63,475 nucleotides of DNA from assembly GCA_016938395.1 (NCBI GenBank), contig JAFGUS010000119.1, positions 1-63,475 on the forward strand, given 5' to 3'. Source of the stretch: Coriobacteriia bacterium (lineage in GTDB: Bacteria; Actinomycetota; Coriobacteriia; Anaerosomatales; Anaerosomataceae). Below the pieces are notes generated by a model. It was given only the letters and a program-made list of their open reading frames with translations, had not been told where the DNA came from and did not search any database. A program made the translations under genes and the position numbers. Shown here piece by piece: positions 28,932 through 38,124 of this stretch (position 1 is the first letter of the stretch; the number at the start of each line of letters is the position of its first letter).

Positions 28932-30789
28932 GCAGATCACCACCGGCGATGAGGTTGTCGACGCCCAACGCGCCACACACGCCGCAGCCCGTACAGCCCT
29001 CGAAGGTACAGTCCGCCGTGGTGCGCGCCTGAAGCGCCCGCTCCCTCTCGGCGACCAGGAACCGCTCGTCCAGACCGCTGTCGATATGCGCCCACGGCGT
29101 GGGGACCCCGGGCTCCAGCGCGCGCGTAGCCCAGCGCACCGGGTCGATCCCCGTTGCCGCGAACGCCTCGAGCCACCGGCCGAGCGAGAACTGCTCCGAC
29201 CACGCGTCAAATACGGCACCCCCGCGCCACGCAGCCTCAACGACATCGGCCACCGAGCGGTCTCCCCTGGCGAGCACGCCTTCCAGCAGCGACGCGTCGG
29301 CGTCGTGCCAGGAGAGCTCCACACCCTTGCGTGGCATGACCGAACGCAGGAGCGCCTGACGCCGACGTACCTCATCGGGATGGATCTGCCCCTCCCACTG
29401 GAAGGGGGTATGCGCCTTGGGCACGAACGTCGACACCGATACGGCCACCCTGATCCCGCCCCGCTCGGCCGGGGGTGTGTGCTCCCGCGCAGCCGTCACC
29501 ACGCGCGTGACCAGACCGGCGATGCCGGTCACGTCGTCGTCGGTCTCGGTAGGCAGACCGATCATGAAGTAGAGCTTCACCCGCCGCCACCCCGCGGCGA
29601 AGGCGGCCGTGACCGAGTCGAGGATCTCGTCCTCCGTCACGTTCTTGTTGATGACATCGCGCAGCCGCTGCGTGCCCGCCTCGGGCGCGAGCGTCAGCCC
29701 GCCGCGCGTCCCCCCACCGAGCAACCGTGCAAGACCGAGGGTGAACGAGTCAACGCGCAACGACGGCACCGACACGGTCACAGCGGTACCTTCGAGCCGG
29801 CGGGCGAGCCGTCGGAGCACATCGGCGAGTTGTGAGTGATCGGCCGTGGAGAGCGAGGTGAGCGAGACCTCCTCGTAGCCGGTGCACCTGAGTGACGTGA
29901 CCGCGTCTCTGACGATGTCGTCCGCGGGGCGCTCTCGCACGGGACGATAGACCATACCCGCCTGGCAGAACCGGCATCCGCGGGCGCATCCCCGCAGCAC
30001 TTCGACGTTGACGCGGTCATGCACCACGTCGGCGTACGGGACCACCGGACACACCGGTGACGGCACCGAGCCGAGGTCTTCGAGCACACGACGGCGCACC
30101 CGCACTGGTGCATCCACACTGAGCGGCCGGACTCCGTCCGGTCCTGCACCGTACAGCGACGGCACGTAGACGCCTTCGATTCCAGCGAGCGCCGAGAGCA
30201 GCTCGGAACGAGTAGCGCCGCGCTCGCGAGCGGAACGGTGAACCGCGACGATCTCGACCACCGCCTCCTCGCCGTCACCGACCAGGATCGCGTCGAAGAA
30301 GGGCGCCATCGGCTCCGGGTTGTGCGCGCAGGGGCCGCCACCGATGACGATGGGGTCCCCTGAACCCCGGTCTGCCCCACGCAGCGGGATGCCCGCGAGG
30401 TCGAGGACCTCACAGACATTGGTGTAGGTGAGCTCGAAGGGCAGCGTGATGCCCACGAGGTCGCACTCGGCGAGAGGTCGGCACGTTTCCAGCGTGAACA
30501 GCGGGACGTCCGTCTCGCGCATCGCCGTCGCCATGTCCACCCACGGCACGAAAGCGCGCTCCACCGCCACATCGTCCAAACCGCGCAACCGGGCTGCGAG
30601 CACCTGAAGAGCCTGGTTGGCCATCCCCACTTCGTAGGCATCGGGGTACACGAGCGCGACCCGATAGCCAGCACCGGGGTCGTGCGTTGCACCCCACTCA
30701 CGATCGATGTAGCGCGACGGACGCTCCACGGATGCGAGCAGGGGCTCGATCCGCTCCCAGAGGTCAGACACCGGGCGGCTCGTCGTCAC
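28924..30789 (-). CDS. TIGR03960-family B12-binding radical SAM protein
   Basis: 621 residues. The N-terminal region (about 40-210) is cobalamin-binding-like (YRVALVYPDAYEVGMANQALQVLA, then IVIGGGPCAHNPEPMAPFFD). The radical-SAM cysteines are C268, C272 and C275 (RGCARGCRFCQAG). A second set at the extreme C-terminus, C594-x4-C599-x2-C602-x2-C605, could bind an auxiliary Fe-S cluster. Members of this uncharacterised family resemble methylthiotransferases and lipid-tail radical enzymes; the substrate is unknown. It overlaps the preceding DUF697-like gene by 26 bases. Confidence 0.88.
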   Translation of the reverse strand: MTTSRPVSDLWERIEPLLASVERPSRYIDREWGATHDPGAGYRVALVYPDAYEVGMANQALQVLAARLRGLDDVAVERAFVPWVDMATAMRETDVPLFTLETCRPLAECDLVGITLPFELTYTNVCEVLDLAGIPLRGADRGSGDPIVIGGGPCAHNPEPMAPFFDAILVGDGEEAVVEIVAVHRSARERGATRSELLSALAGIEGVYVPSLYGAGPDGVRPLSVDAPVRVRRRVLEDLGSVPSPVCPVVPYADVVHDRVNVEVLRGCARGCRFCQAGMVYRPVRERPADDIVRDAVTSLRCTGYEEVSLTSLSTADHSQLADVLRRLARRLEGTAVTVSVPSLRVDSFTLGLARLLGGGTRGGLTLAPEAGTQRLRDVINKNVTEDEILDSVTAAFAAGWRRVKLYFMIGLPTETDDDVTGIAGLVTRVVTAAREHTPPAERGGIRVAVSVSTFVPKAHTPFQWEGQIHPDEVRRRQALLRSVMPRKGVELSWHDADASLLEGVLARGDRSVADVVEAAWRGGAVFDAWSEQFSLGRWLEAFAATGIDPVRWATRALEPGVPTPWAHIDSGLDERFLVAERERALQARTTADCTFEGCTGCGVCGALGVDNLIAGGDLRG

Positions 30790-31723
30790 TCACCGGGAGA
30801 GCCAGTTGCTCGGAACCTTTGAGGGCACCCGCAGAGCGCCGCGGGAGTCGCTGCGCCGCCTTGTCCTTGATCGCCTTGAGATGCGCGGTCACCTGCGAGA
30901 GGTCCGCCCCGTCCTCGAAGTACGCGATGGCGGCCTTGCCCATCGCAACCGTGCCCGTGTAGCCGACGCCGCCCTTGATCGCCCACCCGATGACCGGGAC
31001 GGCGATGAGCGCCTGGCGTGCGACGGCACGGAACAGAAGCCCACCGCCGACAACAGCGGCAAGCTCCTTGATGCGGTCCACCCCGAGCGGCTCGCCGTAG
31101 GCGGCGGCGATCTGCAGCAGCATCTTCGCCTGATTCGCGGTCATCAGCGGCATGTCGGCCCCGGGTACGATCGAGACCGCACCGATGAGCCCGTTCTGCC
31201 ACGCTGTGGTCTTCACCGCGTCCTCGGCGACCGCGCGGCGCATAAACGCGAAGTTGTGAGCCAGTGCCAGACGCTTGCTGCCAAGCGCGTCGGCAAGCCA
31301 CGAGCCGAGTGCTCCCACGGCGTCATCCGCATCGGGACGAACGAGTAGGTCCGCCGTCGGCTGTGCCAGGCTGGCGGCCAACTGGTCCGCCCGGTCCTCA
31401 TGCCCCACCGCGACGACCGCGACCGGCACCTGCGCCCGTCTCGGGCTGTCGAGCGCCTGACGGAGTGCGAGACCCCCCGATCCCGCGATCGCAACCGTGA
31501 CGTCGGTAGACGGCCCCACGGTGATGGTCGTTCCCGGCTCGGCCACATCCACCTGCAGTGACGCGGCTGCCGTGCGCGGCCTGAGGGCGCGCTGAACGAC
31601 GTCGTTCAGATCGTCCGGCGCGTCCACCTCCACGATCACGGCTATCCGTACCGGACGCTCTCGCTCTTCAACGAGCTTCGTCCCCGAACGCATCAAGTCA
31701 CGCACATCGACGGGAAGCGCCAT
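30764..31723 (-). CDS. DUF697-like protein
   Basis: 319 residues. The first 200 (MALPVDVRDLMRSG, DVTVAIAGSGGLALRQAL) resemble no family I can name with certainty but look like a nucleotide-binding-like alpha/beta region without a P-loop. Residues about 200-290 are hydrophobic and small-residue-rich (AAVVGGGLLFRAVARQALIAVPVIGWAIKGG, cited as landmark), matching DUF697, which often sits C-terminal to GTPase domains. ATG 31723 has GGGAG six bases upstream. It lies between rodA and TIGR03960, so it may be membrane-associated and tied to envelope growth, which is inference. Confidence 0.6.
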   Translation of the reverse strand: MALPVDVRDLMRSGTKLVEERERPVRIAVIVEVDAPDDLNDVVQRALRPRTAAASLQVDVAEPGTTITVGPSTDVTVAIAGSGGLALRQALDSPRRAQVPVAVVAVGHEDRADQLAASLAQPTADLLVRPDADDAVGALGSWLADALGSKRLALAHNFAFMRRAVAEDAVKTTAWQNGLIGAVSIVPGADMPLMTANQAKMLLQIAAAYGEPLGVDRIKELAAVVGGGLLFRAVARQALIAVPVIGWAIKGGVGYTGTVAMGKAAIAYFEDGADLSQVTAHLKAIKDKAAQRLPRRSAGALKGSEQLALPVSDDEPPGV

Positions 31724-31748
31724 GTGCAACTCCCTTCGTAGCCAATCC

Positions 31749-32864
31749 CTAGGTCCCGTATCGCCGTGACCAGACCGAGAGCAGCAGGCCGACCGCACCC
31801 AGGTTGGTGACCATCGACGAACTGCCGAAACTCATGAACGGCAACGGGATCCCTGTAATAGGCATCATACCCACGGTCATCCCCACGTTCTCCAGGACCT
31901 GGAACAACCACATCCCGATCACGCCCGCGGCGATGAGCGCTCCGTACAGATCGCGCGATGATGTCGAGATGGCGAGTGCCGTCACGAGCAGGGCGAGATA
32001 GAGGCCCAGGAGCAGGATCGCGCCGAGGAACCCGAGCTCCTCCCCGAGCACCGAGAAGATGAAGTCGGTATGGCGTGCGGGGATGAAGTGCAGGTTGGAC
32101 TGTGTGCCTGCGCCGAGTCCCTTGCCGATGAGGCCGCCCGAACCGATGGCGATCTTGGACTGTGCGAGGTTGTAGCCAGCGCCGGCGGGGTCGCGCTCCG
32201 GCTCGATGAACACGAGGAGCCGGTCCTCCTGATACTGCGCGAGGAGTCCCAGTTGCAGCACGGCCACCGTCAACAGCACTCCGGCGAGGGCGGCGTACGC
32301 GAAGTACCGGCCCTTCATCCCGCCGACGAGCAGCATCACGAGCGCGATCGCGATGAACACGAGCCCGGTCCCCAGGTCGGGCTGGAGCAAGATCAGGCCG
32401 AGCGCACCCGCCACGTACGCGAGCACCCTGAGCACCTGTCCCGGTTGGTCTATGCGTCCCTTGAACGACGAAATGACGGTGGCTACCACCACGATGAAGA
32501 TGAGCTTCGCCGGCTCGGAGGGCTGGAACAGACGCACGCCAAAGAGCGACAGCCATGACGTTGCACCGCCGGCGGTGTAGCCGAGACCGGGAATCCGCGG
32601 GCTGATCAGAAGGACCGCCGCGAGTGCGATGAGCGGACCTTGCCACCCCCTGAGTCGCGTGTAGTCGAACACCCAGGCGAGCACGAGCGGCACAAGACCG
32701 ATGACAACGCCGAGTACGTGACGCAGGAGCATGCCCGACCCGCCGGTCATCCCCGACGTCGCCGAGGCGACCATCACCGTGCCATACACGAGCAGCGCGA
32801 TCGTCCACATGACGAGCGGAACGTTCACCGCATCGAGGAAGCGCCTGCCGCGTGACTTATCCAT
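31749..32864 (-). CDS. rodA: peptidoglycan glycosyltransferase RodA
   Basis: A 371-residue SEDS-family polymerase with about ten transmembrane helices. AGYNLAQSKIAIGSGGLIGKGLGAGTQ, then HTDFIFSVLGEELGFLGAI and GIPLPFMSFGSSSMVTNL are the SEDS signatures. It polymerises glycan strands with its PBP2 partner, encoded just upstream (7-base gap). It ends the mreBCD-mrdA-rodA rod-shape set. Confidence 0.96.
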   Translation of the reverse strand: MDKSRGRRFLDAVNVPLVMWTIALLVYGTVMVASATSGMTGGSGMLLRHVLGVVIGLVPLVLAWVFDYTRLRGWQGPLIALAAVLLISPRIPGLGYTAGGATSWLSLFGVRLFQPSEPAKLIFIVVVATVISSFKGRIDQPGQVLRVLAYVAGALGLILLQPDLGTGLVFIAIALVMLLVGGMKGRYFAYAALAGVLLTVAVLQLGLLAQYQEDRLLVFIEPERDPAGAGYNLAQSKIAIGSGGLIGKGLGAGTQSNLHFIPARHTDFIFSVLGEELGFLGAILLLGLYLALLVTALAISTSSRDLYGALIAAGVIGMWLFQVLENVGMTVGMMPITGIPLPFMSFGSSSMVTNLGAVGLLLSVWSRRYGT

Positions 32865-32870
32865 CGAGCA

Positions 32871-34793
32871 TCACCTGGAAACGTCCGTTGCGCGGACGGT
32901 CTGGATCGGCTTTCCGAAGAGCTTCGCAAGGATGTTGCGTGCAGCCGGGCCCGCTACCGACCCTCCGTGCCCACCCTGCTCCACGATGACCGCCACTGCG
33001 TAGCGCGGCGTGTTCACGGGCGCGTATGCGCAGAACCACGCGTAGTCGTCCTTGCCCTTGACCTCGGCCGTCCCCGTCTTGCCGGCAACCGTCACCCCCA
33101 GCCCCGCGAACGCGCCCTGAGCAGTACCTTCGCGGGTCACGTCGACGAGCGAGCGCTCGATGACGCCAAGCGACTCCTCGGAGGCATCCGTATCAGCGAA
33201 CACCTCAGGCTCGACCGTCCGCGCCGGCAGGCCCTCGCTGTCGAGCACCGCCTTCAGGATGTGCGGTCGCATGACCACACCGTCATTCGCCAGTCCCGCG
33301 TAGACCGTCGCCATCTGGAGCGGTGATGTGAGCACGTCACCCTGGCCGATCGACATGTTCACGGTGTCACCCGGTAGCCACATCTGGTACTCGGGGTAGT
33401 TGCGATTGAACTCCTTCTTCCATTCGGCGTCGGGAATCCGTCCCGCCACCTCACCGGGAAGGTCGATCCCAGTCTTCGTGCCCAGACCGAACTCGCGGGC
33501 CTGCGCCTGGAGTTCTTCGAGTTTGCGCTTGTAGAACTCGTAGCCGATTTCGTAGAAGACCGTGTCGCACGAGTTCTCCATGCCCGAGCGGAACGTGAGC
33601 GTGCCGTGTCCAGTGCGCTTCCAGCACCATTTCGGCCACTGCGTGCCCATCTCGGTCCAGCGTCCGGTGCACACGTACGTCTTGTTCTCGTAGGTGATGC
33701 CGGCCTCAAGCCCGGCAAGGCCCGTGATCACCTTGAACGTTGAGGCAGGTGGGTACGCCGCCATCACCGCACGGTTGTTGAGCGGGTACTCGCTCGCCTT
33801 CTCATTCAGCGCTTCCCACTCGGCGGTACTGATACCGCCGATGAACGCGGCCGGGTCGTACGTCGGCGCACTCGCCATGGCAAGCACCTCGCCGGTCTCG
33901 ATGTCGAGCACGACCACCGAGCCGGCCTTCGCCTTGTCATAGCCCTGGCGCCGCGCCTCGGCAAGGGCCGCTGCCAGCTGCTCCTCGGCCACGCGCTGGA
34001 CCTCGATGTCGATGGTGAGCTGGATGTCGTTCCCGGGACGGGACGGCTGCTCATCGACGACCCCCTGCGGACGGCCCGAGGCGTTCACCTCGATCCGACG
34101 CCATCCCTTATCGCCCTGCAGCACGCCCTCGTACTGTAGCTCGGCGCCCGTCTTGCCGACCGTGTCGCCCAGTTCATAGCCCGCGTACACGTCCGAGCTC
34201 TCGAACTGCTGTTCGGAGATCGCGCCCGTGTACCCGAGCACGTGCGAGGCGATCGACCCGTGGGGGTACTCGCGAACAGCCAGCTCCTCGACTCTGACCC
34301 AGGGGAAGTCGACCTGACGTTCGAGGAGTTGGGCCACAACTTCCATTGGTGCATCGACGGCGACCACGCGCGGACGGAGTGCCTCCTGCCGGACGTCGGA
34401 GACCCGCTCGAAGACCTCCGACGGTGTCATCTCGAGCATCCCGGCCAGTTCGCCGAAGATCGCATCGAGCTCACCGCGGGTGGGATCGTCAGCGGTGTCC
34501 TCGTTGCGTGCCCGGGTCAGCAGCGTCGCGACGTCCTCGTGTGCCGGATCGACGCTGATCGCGAGTGCCGAGCGGTTGGTCACGAGTTCGACACCGTTGC
34601 GGTCGTAGATACGTCCGCGAGGAGCCTCGAGTGATATCTCCCGCACCCGGTTGTTCTCGGCTAGCGCCGCGAACGCATCGGCACCCAGCACCTGCATCGT
34701 CCACAGGCGCACGAGGAGGACGCTGAGCACCACGACGATGACGATGCCGAGTGCCGCGAAGCGGCTCTTGAGCTCCTGCCGGTACGTTGACAT
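32871..34793 (-). CDS. mrdA: penicillin-binding protein 2 (transpeptidase)
   Basis: 640 residues. A single N-terminal anchor (about 13-36, LGIVIVVVLSVLLVRLW), a PBP dimerisation region (LEAPRGRIYDRNGVELV) and a transpeptidase domain with the catalytic Ser351 in PPASTFK, the SxN-type motif SCD at 408-410 and KTGT at 572-575. It cross-links peptidoglycan of the lateral wall together with RodA. The middle motif is SCD rather than SxN, a form shared by many class B PBP2s. It follows mreD. Confidence 0.96.
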   Translation of the reverse strand: MSTYRQELKSRFAALGIVIVVVLSVLLVRLWTMQVLGADAFAALAENNRVREISLEAPRGRIYDRNGVELVTNRSALAISVDPAHEDVATLLTRARNEDTADDPTRGELDAIFGELAGMLEMTPSEVFERVSDVRQEALRPRVVAVDAPMEVVAQLLERQVDFPWVRVEELAVREYPHGSIASHVLGYTGAISEQQFESSDVYAGYELGDTVGKTGAELQYEGVLQGDKGWRRIEVNASGRPQGVVDEQPSRPGNDIQLTIDIEVQRVAEEQLAAALAEARRQGYDKAKAGSVVVLDIETGEVLAMASAPTYDPAAFIGGISTAEWEALNEKASEYPLNNRAVMAAYPPASTFKVITGLAGLEAGITYENKTYVCTGRWTEMGTQWPKWCWKRTGHGTLTFRSGMENSCDTVFYEIGYEFYKRKLEELQAQAREFGLGTKTGIDLPGEVAGRIPDAEWKKEFNRNYPEYQMWLPGDTVNMSIGQGDVLTSPLQMATVYAGLANDGVVMRPHILKAVLDSEGLPARTVEPEVFADTDASEESLGVIERSLVDVTREGTAQGAFAGLGVTVAGKTGTAEVKGKDDYAWFCAYAPVNTPRYAVAVIVEQGGHGGSVAGPAARNILAKLFGKPIQTVRATDVSR

Positions 34794-34832
34794 GGGTGAG
34801 ATAGCTCCGGAACGGCCTGCGCGCCAGGCGCG

Positions 34833-35345
34833 TCAGGCGAGGCGGCGGAACGACTTCATCTGCCGGTCGGAGCGCAAGAAGCGCGCCAACCAGGGATAGG
34901 CGAGCAGGACCAGCACCGCATTATACACGGCACGTGGTAGGACCACGCCGCCGAGCGCGGCCCAGAAGGCGGGGCCTGCGCCCAGGACTGTGAGCACAAG
35001 CAGGTAGGACGTGTCGGCCACAAGTCCCGCGATGACCGCCACCATCACCGGCGCGAGCCACCCTTCGGCGAACAGGTTCTCCTGCAGCATGCCGCCCACG
35101 TAGCCTGTCACGGTCAGCACCAGTGCCCACGCGCCGACCGGCTCTGCGCCGAGCAGATCGAAGAGCAGCCCCGCGGCGAACCCGGCAACGGCGCCGGCCA
35201 CGGGCCCCTCCACGAACGACAGCGTGATGACCACGAGGAGGAACAGATTGGGGACCACCCCGAACACCGCGAGGTGGGGGGCGAGCATGACCTGCAGCAC
35301 GAACGCCGCTGCAAGCGCGCCCACTGTCGTCCACCACCGCTTCAC
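34833..35345 (-). CDS. mreD: rod shape-determining protein MreD
   Basis: 170 residues, almost entirely hydrophobic with five to six helices (VGALAAAFVLQVMLAPHLAVF, LFLLVVITLSFVEG). Low sequence conservation is normal for MreD; the position between mreC and mrdA decides the call. Its start overlaps the mreC stop by 4 bases. Confidence 0.9.
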   Translation of the reverse strand: MKRWWTTVGALAAAFVLQVMLAPHLAVFGVVPNLFLLVVITLSFVEGPVAGAVAGFAAGLLFDLLGAEPVGAWALVLTVTGYVGGMLQENLFAEGWLAPVMVAVIAGLVADTSYLLVLTVLGAGPAFWAALGGVVLPRAVYNAVLVLLAYPWLARFLRSDRQMKSFRRLA

Positions 35346-36199
35346 TCGACCGCCTCCGCGTCCGTCTCGGTGACCGAACCCACGAGCACGAAAACCTCTT
35401 CGATCCGGTCGATCGGGACACGCGAGGCCACGATGATGCGCGGGTAGAGTTCGCCGCGCCGATCGTCGACCGACACGACGTCACCCACGACGAGGCCCTT
35501 CGGGTAGACCCCGCCAAGCCCGCTCGTCAGCACAACGTCGCCCGCCTGTGGTGTGAACTCACGTGTGACGAAGTCGAGCGAGAGCTCACCGCTCACCGAA
35601 CCTCGCACGATGCCGGTCGCTCGGGACGACTGGATCATGGCGGCGACACCACTCTGCTGGTCGTTCAGCAGCCGGACGGTCGAGGCACCGACTGTCACCT
35701 CGGCCACCTGCCCGACGAGGCCCTGTGCCGCGATTACCGGCATTCCCGGCTCGACGCCGTCCTCCGAGCCCCGGTCGATGACGATCACGCCCTCCCAGGT
35801 ACTGATAGGCCTGCGGATGATGCGTGCACCGAGCTTGGCAAGCTTGCGCTCCTCGGCGAACTCGACGAGTGCTCTGAGACGCTCGTTCTCCTGGCGAGCC
35901 TCCTCGAGCTCCGCCAGTCGGGCACGGAGTTCGGCGTTCTGCTCTTCGAGCGCCGCAAGACGCGTCTGCGACACCGTGAGGCCGTCGAAGAACGCGCCGA
36001 CCGACCGCACCGGGCTTGTGATCGCGGTGCCAAGGGCCGCGATCGGGGCGCTCACGGCGAGCGTGACCCTCCGCGCCGTGCGCAGCGGACCGGTGTCACC
36101 CTCGCGGAAGTACACCGTCACGAGCAGAAGCGACAGCGCGATGAGCGTCGCGAGCAGTCTCGGGTTGCCTCTCTTGGGCTCGGGCTGCCCGATGCGCAT
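35342..36199 (-). CDS. mreC: rod shape-determining protein MreC
   Basis: 285 residues: a short cytoplasmic start, one transmembrane helix (about 15-31, LLATLIALSLLLVTVYF), a coiled coil (about 75-110, QTRLAALEEQNAELRARLAELEEARQEN, cited as landmark) and the two-barrel MreC domain (RIIRRPISTWEGVIVIDRGSEDGVEPGMPV). It is a periplasmic-side organiser linking MreB to PBP2/RodA. It follows mreB by 18 bases. Confidence 0.96.
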   Translation of the reverse strand: MRIGQPEPKRGNPRLLATLIALSLLLVTVYFREGDTGPLRTARRVTLAVSAPIAALGTAITSPVRSVGAFFDGLTVSQTRLAALEEQNAELRARLAELEEARQENERLRALVEFAEERKLAKLGARIIRRPISTWEGVIVIDRGSEDGVEPGMPVIAAQGLVGQVAEVTVGASTVRLLNDQQSGVAAMIQSSRATGIVRGSVSGELSLDFVTREFTPQAGDVVLTSGLGGVYPKGLVVGDVVSVDDRRGELYPRIIVASRVPIDRIEEVFVLVGSVTETDAEAVE

Positions 36200-36217
36200 G
36201 AGGACCGGCCTCCGAAT

Positions 36218-37258
36218 CTAGCGTGAGACCGTCAGGACCTTTTTGAGTACGTCGATCTCCTCGAGCGCCTGCGCCGAGCCGAGCACCACGTTGATGAGCG
36301 CATTCTCCGAAACGTGGACGGGCATCCCCGTCTCGAAACGGAGTCGATCGTCCAGGGCACGCAGCAGTGCGCCGCCGCCCGTCAGCACGATGCCGTACTC
36401 CATCACGTCGCTCGCCAACTCGGGTGGCGTCTTCTCGAGCGTGCCCTTGATGGCCGAGATGATCGCCATCGTCGGCTCCTCGATAGCCACGCGGATCTCC
36501 TCCGAGGAGACCTGGAAGGTGCGCGGCAGGCCGGTGAGCAGGTCGCGCCCGCGGACCTCCACGTCAAGCTCCTCGGCGAGCGGATGCGCCGAGCCGATCT
36601 CCATCTTGATCTCCTCGGCAGTGCGCTCGCCGATGAGGACGTTGTACTCCTTCTTGATGTGGGCGATTATCGCCTCGTCGAACTCGTCGCCACCGATGCG
36701 GATAGACTGAGCGACCACGATACCGCCGAGTGAGATGACGGCCACCTCGGTCGTGCCGCCACCGATGTCCACGACCATGTTGCCGGTCGGCTCCTGGATA
36801 GGCAGACCCGCCCCGATCGCCGCCGCCATCGGCTCCTCGATGAGGTACGCGCTGCGTGCGCCCGCCTGCATGGTGGCCTCGAAGACGGCGCGCTTCTCAA
36901 CCTCGGTCACACCCGAGGGCACGCAGACAACCACCCGCGGCTTGGGCTGCCAGGGGAAGCGCTTGATGCGCGTCTTGCTGATGAAGTAGCGCAGCATCGC
37001 CTCGGTGACCTCGAAGTCCGCGATGACGCCATCTTTCAGGGGCCTGATGGCCACGATGCTCCCCGGCGTGCGCCCCAGCATGCGCTTCGCGTCGATGCCG
37101 ACGGCAAGCACGCGCTTCGTATCGCGTTCGACGGCGACGACCGAGGGCTCGATGAGCACGATGCCCCGGCCACGCACCGAGACGAGGGTGTTGGCGGTCC
37201 CCAGATCGACCGCCATGTCCCCGCCCCACGAGTCGAAGAACATATCGATAAGCGACAA
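36218..37258 (-). CDS. mreB: rod shape-determining protein MreB
   Basis: 346 residues of the actin fold: phosphate 1 [11 protein letters not shown], phosphate 2 [19 protein letters not shown], and [16 protein letters not shown] (adenosine motif). It polymerises under the membrane and directs lateral wall synthesis. It is the first gene of mreBCD-mrdA-rodA, with an extended -10 about 157 bases upstream and a hairpin in the leader. Confidence 0.97.
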   Translation of the reverse strand: MSLIDMFFDSWGGDMAVDLGTANTLVSVRGRGIVLIEPSVVAVERDTKRVLAVGIDAKRMLGRTPGSIVAIRPLKDGVIADFEVTEAMLRYFISKTRIKRFPWQPKPRVVVCVPSGVTEVEKRAVFEATMQAGARSAYLIEEPMAAAIGAGLPIQEPTGNMVVDIGGGTTEVAVISLGGIVVAQSIRIGGDEFDEAIIAHIKKEYNVLIGERTAEEIKMEIGSAHPLAEELDVEVRGRDLLTGLPRTFQVSSEEIRVAIEEPTMAIISAIKGTLEKTPPELASDVMEYGIVLTGGGALLRALDDRLRFETGMPVHVSENALINVVLGSAQALEEIDVLKKVLTVSR

Positions 37259-37294
37259 GTCGCTTGGCTCCTTTCACTGCACCAACCGGTGCTG

Positions 37295-37320
37295 TTCTCT
37301 GTGTGGTGACACACAAAGAA
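37295..37320 (-). other. hairpin in the mreB leader
   Basis: Arms TTCTCTGTGTG and CACACAAAGAA (11 bp, one mismatch) with a 4-base loop, between radC and mreB. It is AT-richer than the surroundings. It may terminate radC transcripts or fold in the mreB 5' leader; no T-tract follows. Confidence 0.45.
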
Positions 37321-37414
37321 CGCGCAGCGACGCACGCATGCGGCGCGCGTCGGTCTGCACATCCGTAGGAGTGTAGCAGATGCGTGTGTCACCGACACGG
37401 GCCGCGCCGTCATC

Positions 37415-37423
37415 AGTATAGCA
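37415..37423 (-). promoter_or_regulatory. mreB operon promoter, extended -10
   Basis: Minus-strand TGCTATACT in the 190-base gap between radC and mreB; TATACT is five of six to consensus with the TGC extension. No clear -35. It predicts a leader of about 150 bases for the shape operon. Confidence 0.65.
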
Positions 37424-37448
37424 ACATCGCAGGTAGGGCCGCTGTTCT

Positions 37449-38111
37449 TCACATCAGTCCGAGGTCGCGCAAGCTCGAGTGCTCGCCACCGTCGCCGATG
37501 ACAACGTGGTCCAGAACCTCGATGCCGAGTACGTCCCCCGCCTTCACGAGCCGCCTCGTCAGCTGGACGTCGGCGCCTGACGGGGTGGGGTCACCGCTCG
37601 GATGGTTGTGCACCACCACGACCGAAGCCGCAGAGACCTTGACCGCCTCCTTGAACAGCTCGCGCGGGTGCACGATCGACGCGTTCAGGCTTCCCACCGA
37701 CACCTCGATGATGCGTATAAGCTGGTTCTTCGTGTTGAGCGCGAGCGCCCAGAAGTGCTCGCGGTCCAGACCGCGGAACTGGGGCCCGCACAGACGAACA
37801 ACATCCTCCGGACGCGCTACGACCGGCCGCGATCCTCCACCGCGCAAGGTGGCGCGTCGGCTCAACTCCAGGGATGCCAGCAGTCGTGCCGCGGCCACCG
37901 GACCCACACCCTCGTAGCAGATGAGGTCCTCGGCACTGAGGCGCCACAGCCCATCGGGGATCGGATGGCGGTTGAGCACGCCCTTGCCGAGGTCTCCCGT
38001 CACATCTCCGAGCACCAGCGAGACGAGTGCCTCATCGGGAACGGCATCGCCCTGCCCGCAGAGCACCAGATCGCGGGCCTGCACGGTCGCACCAACCACG
38101 CGCGGCGCCAT
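37449..38111 (-). CDS. radC: RadC/YsxA-family JAB1/MPN protein
   Basis: 220 residues. An N-terminal helix-hairpin-helix region (LICYEGVGPVAAARLLASLEL) precedes the JAMM metal site VVVHNHPSGDPTPSGAD. The family was once linked to DNA repair, but its activity is unsettled. ATG 38111 (MAPRVVGATVQ) gives a normal length. radC commonly sits upstream of mreB, as here; it follows the Gx transporter gene by 13 bases and so may be read from the Rnf unit. Confidence 0.9.
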   Translation of the reverse strand: MAPRVVGATVQARDLVLCGQGDAVPDEALVSLVLGDVTGDLGKGVLNRHPIPDGLWRLSAEDLICYEGVGPVAAARLLASLELSRRATLRGGGSRPVVARPEDVVRLCGPQFRGLDREHFWALALNTKNQLIRIIEVSVGSLNASIVHPRELFKEAVKVSAASVVVVHNHPSGDPTPSGADVQLTRRLVKAGDVLGIEVLDHVVIGDGGEHSSLRDLGLM

Positions 38112-38124
38112 GGCCGCCTCCCCC

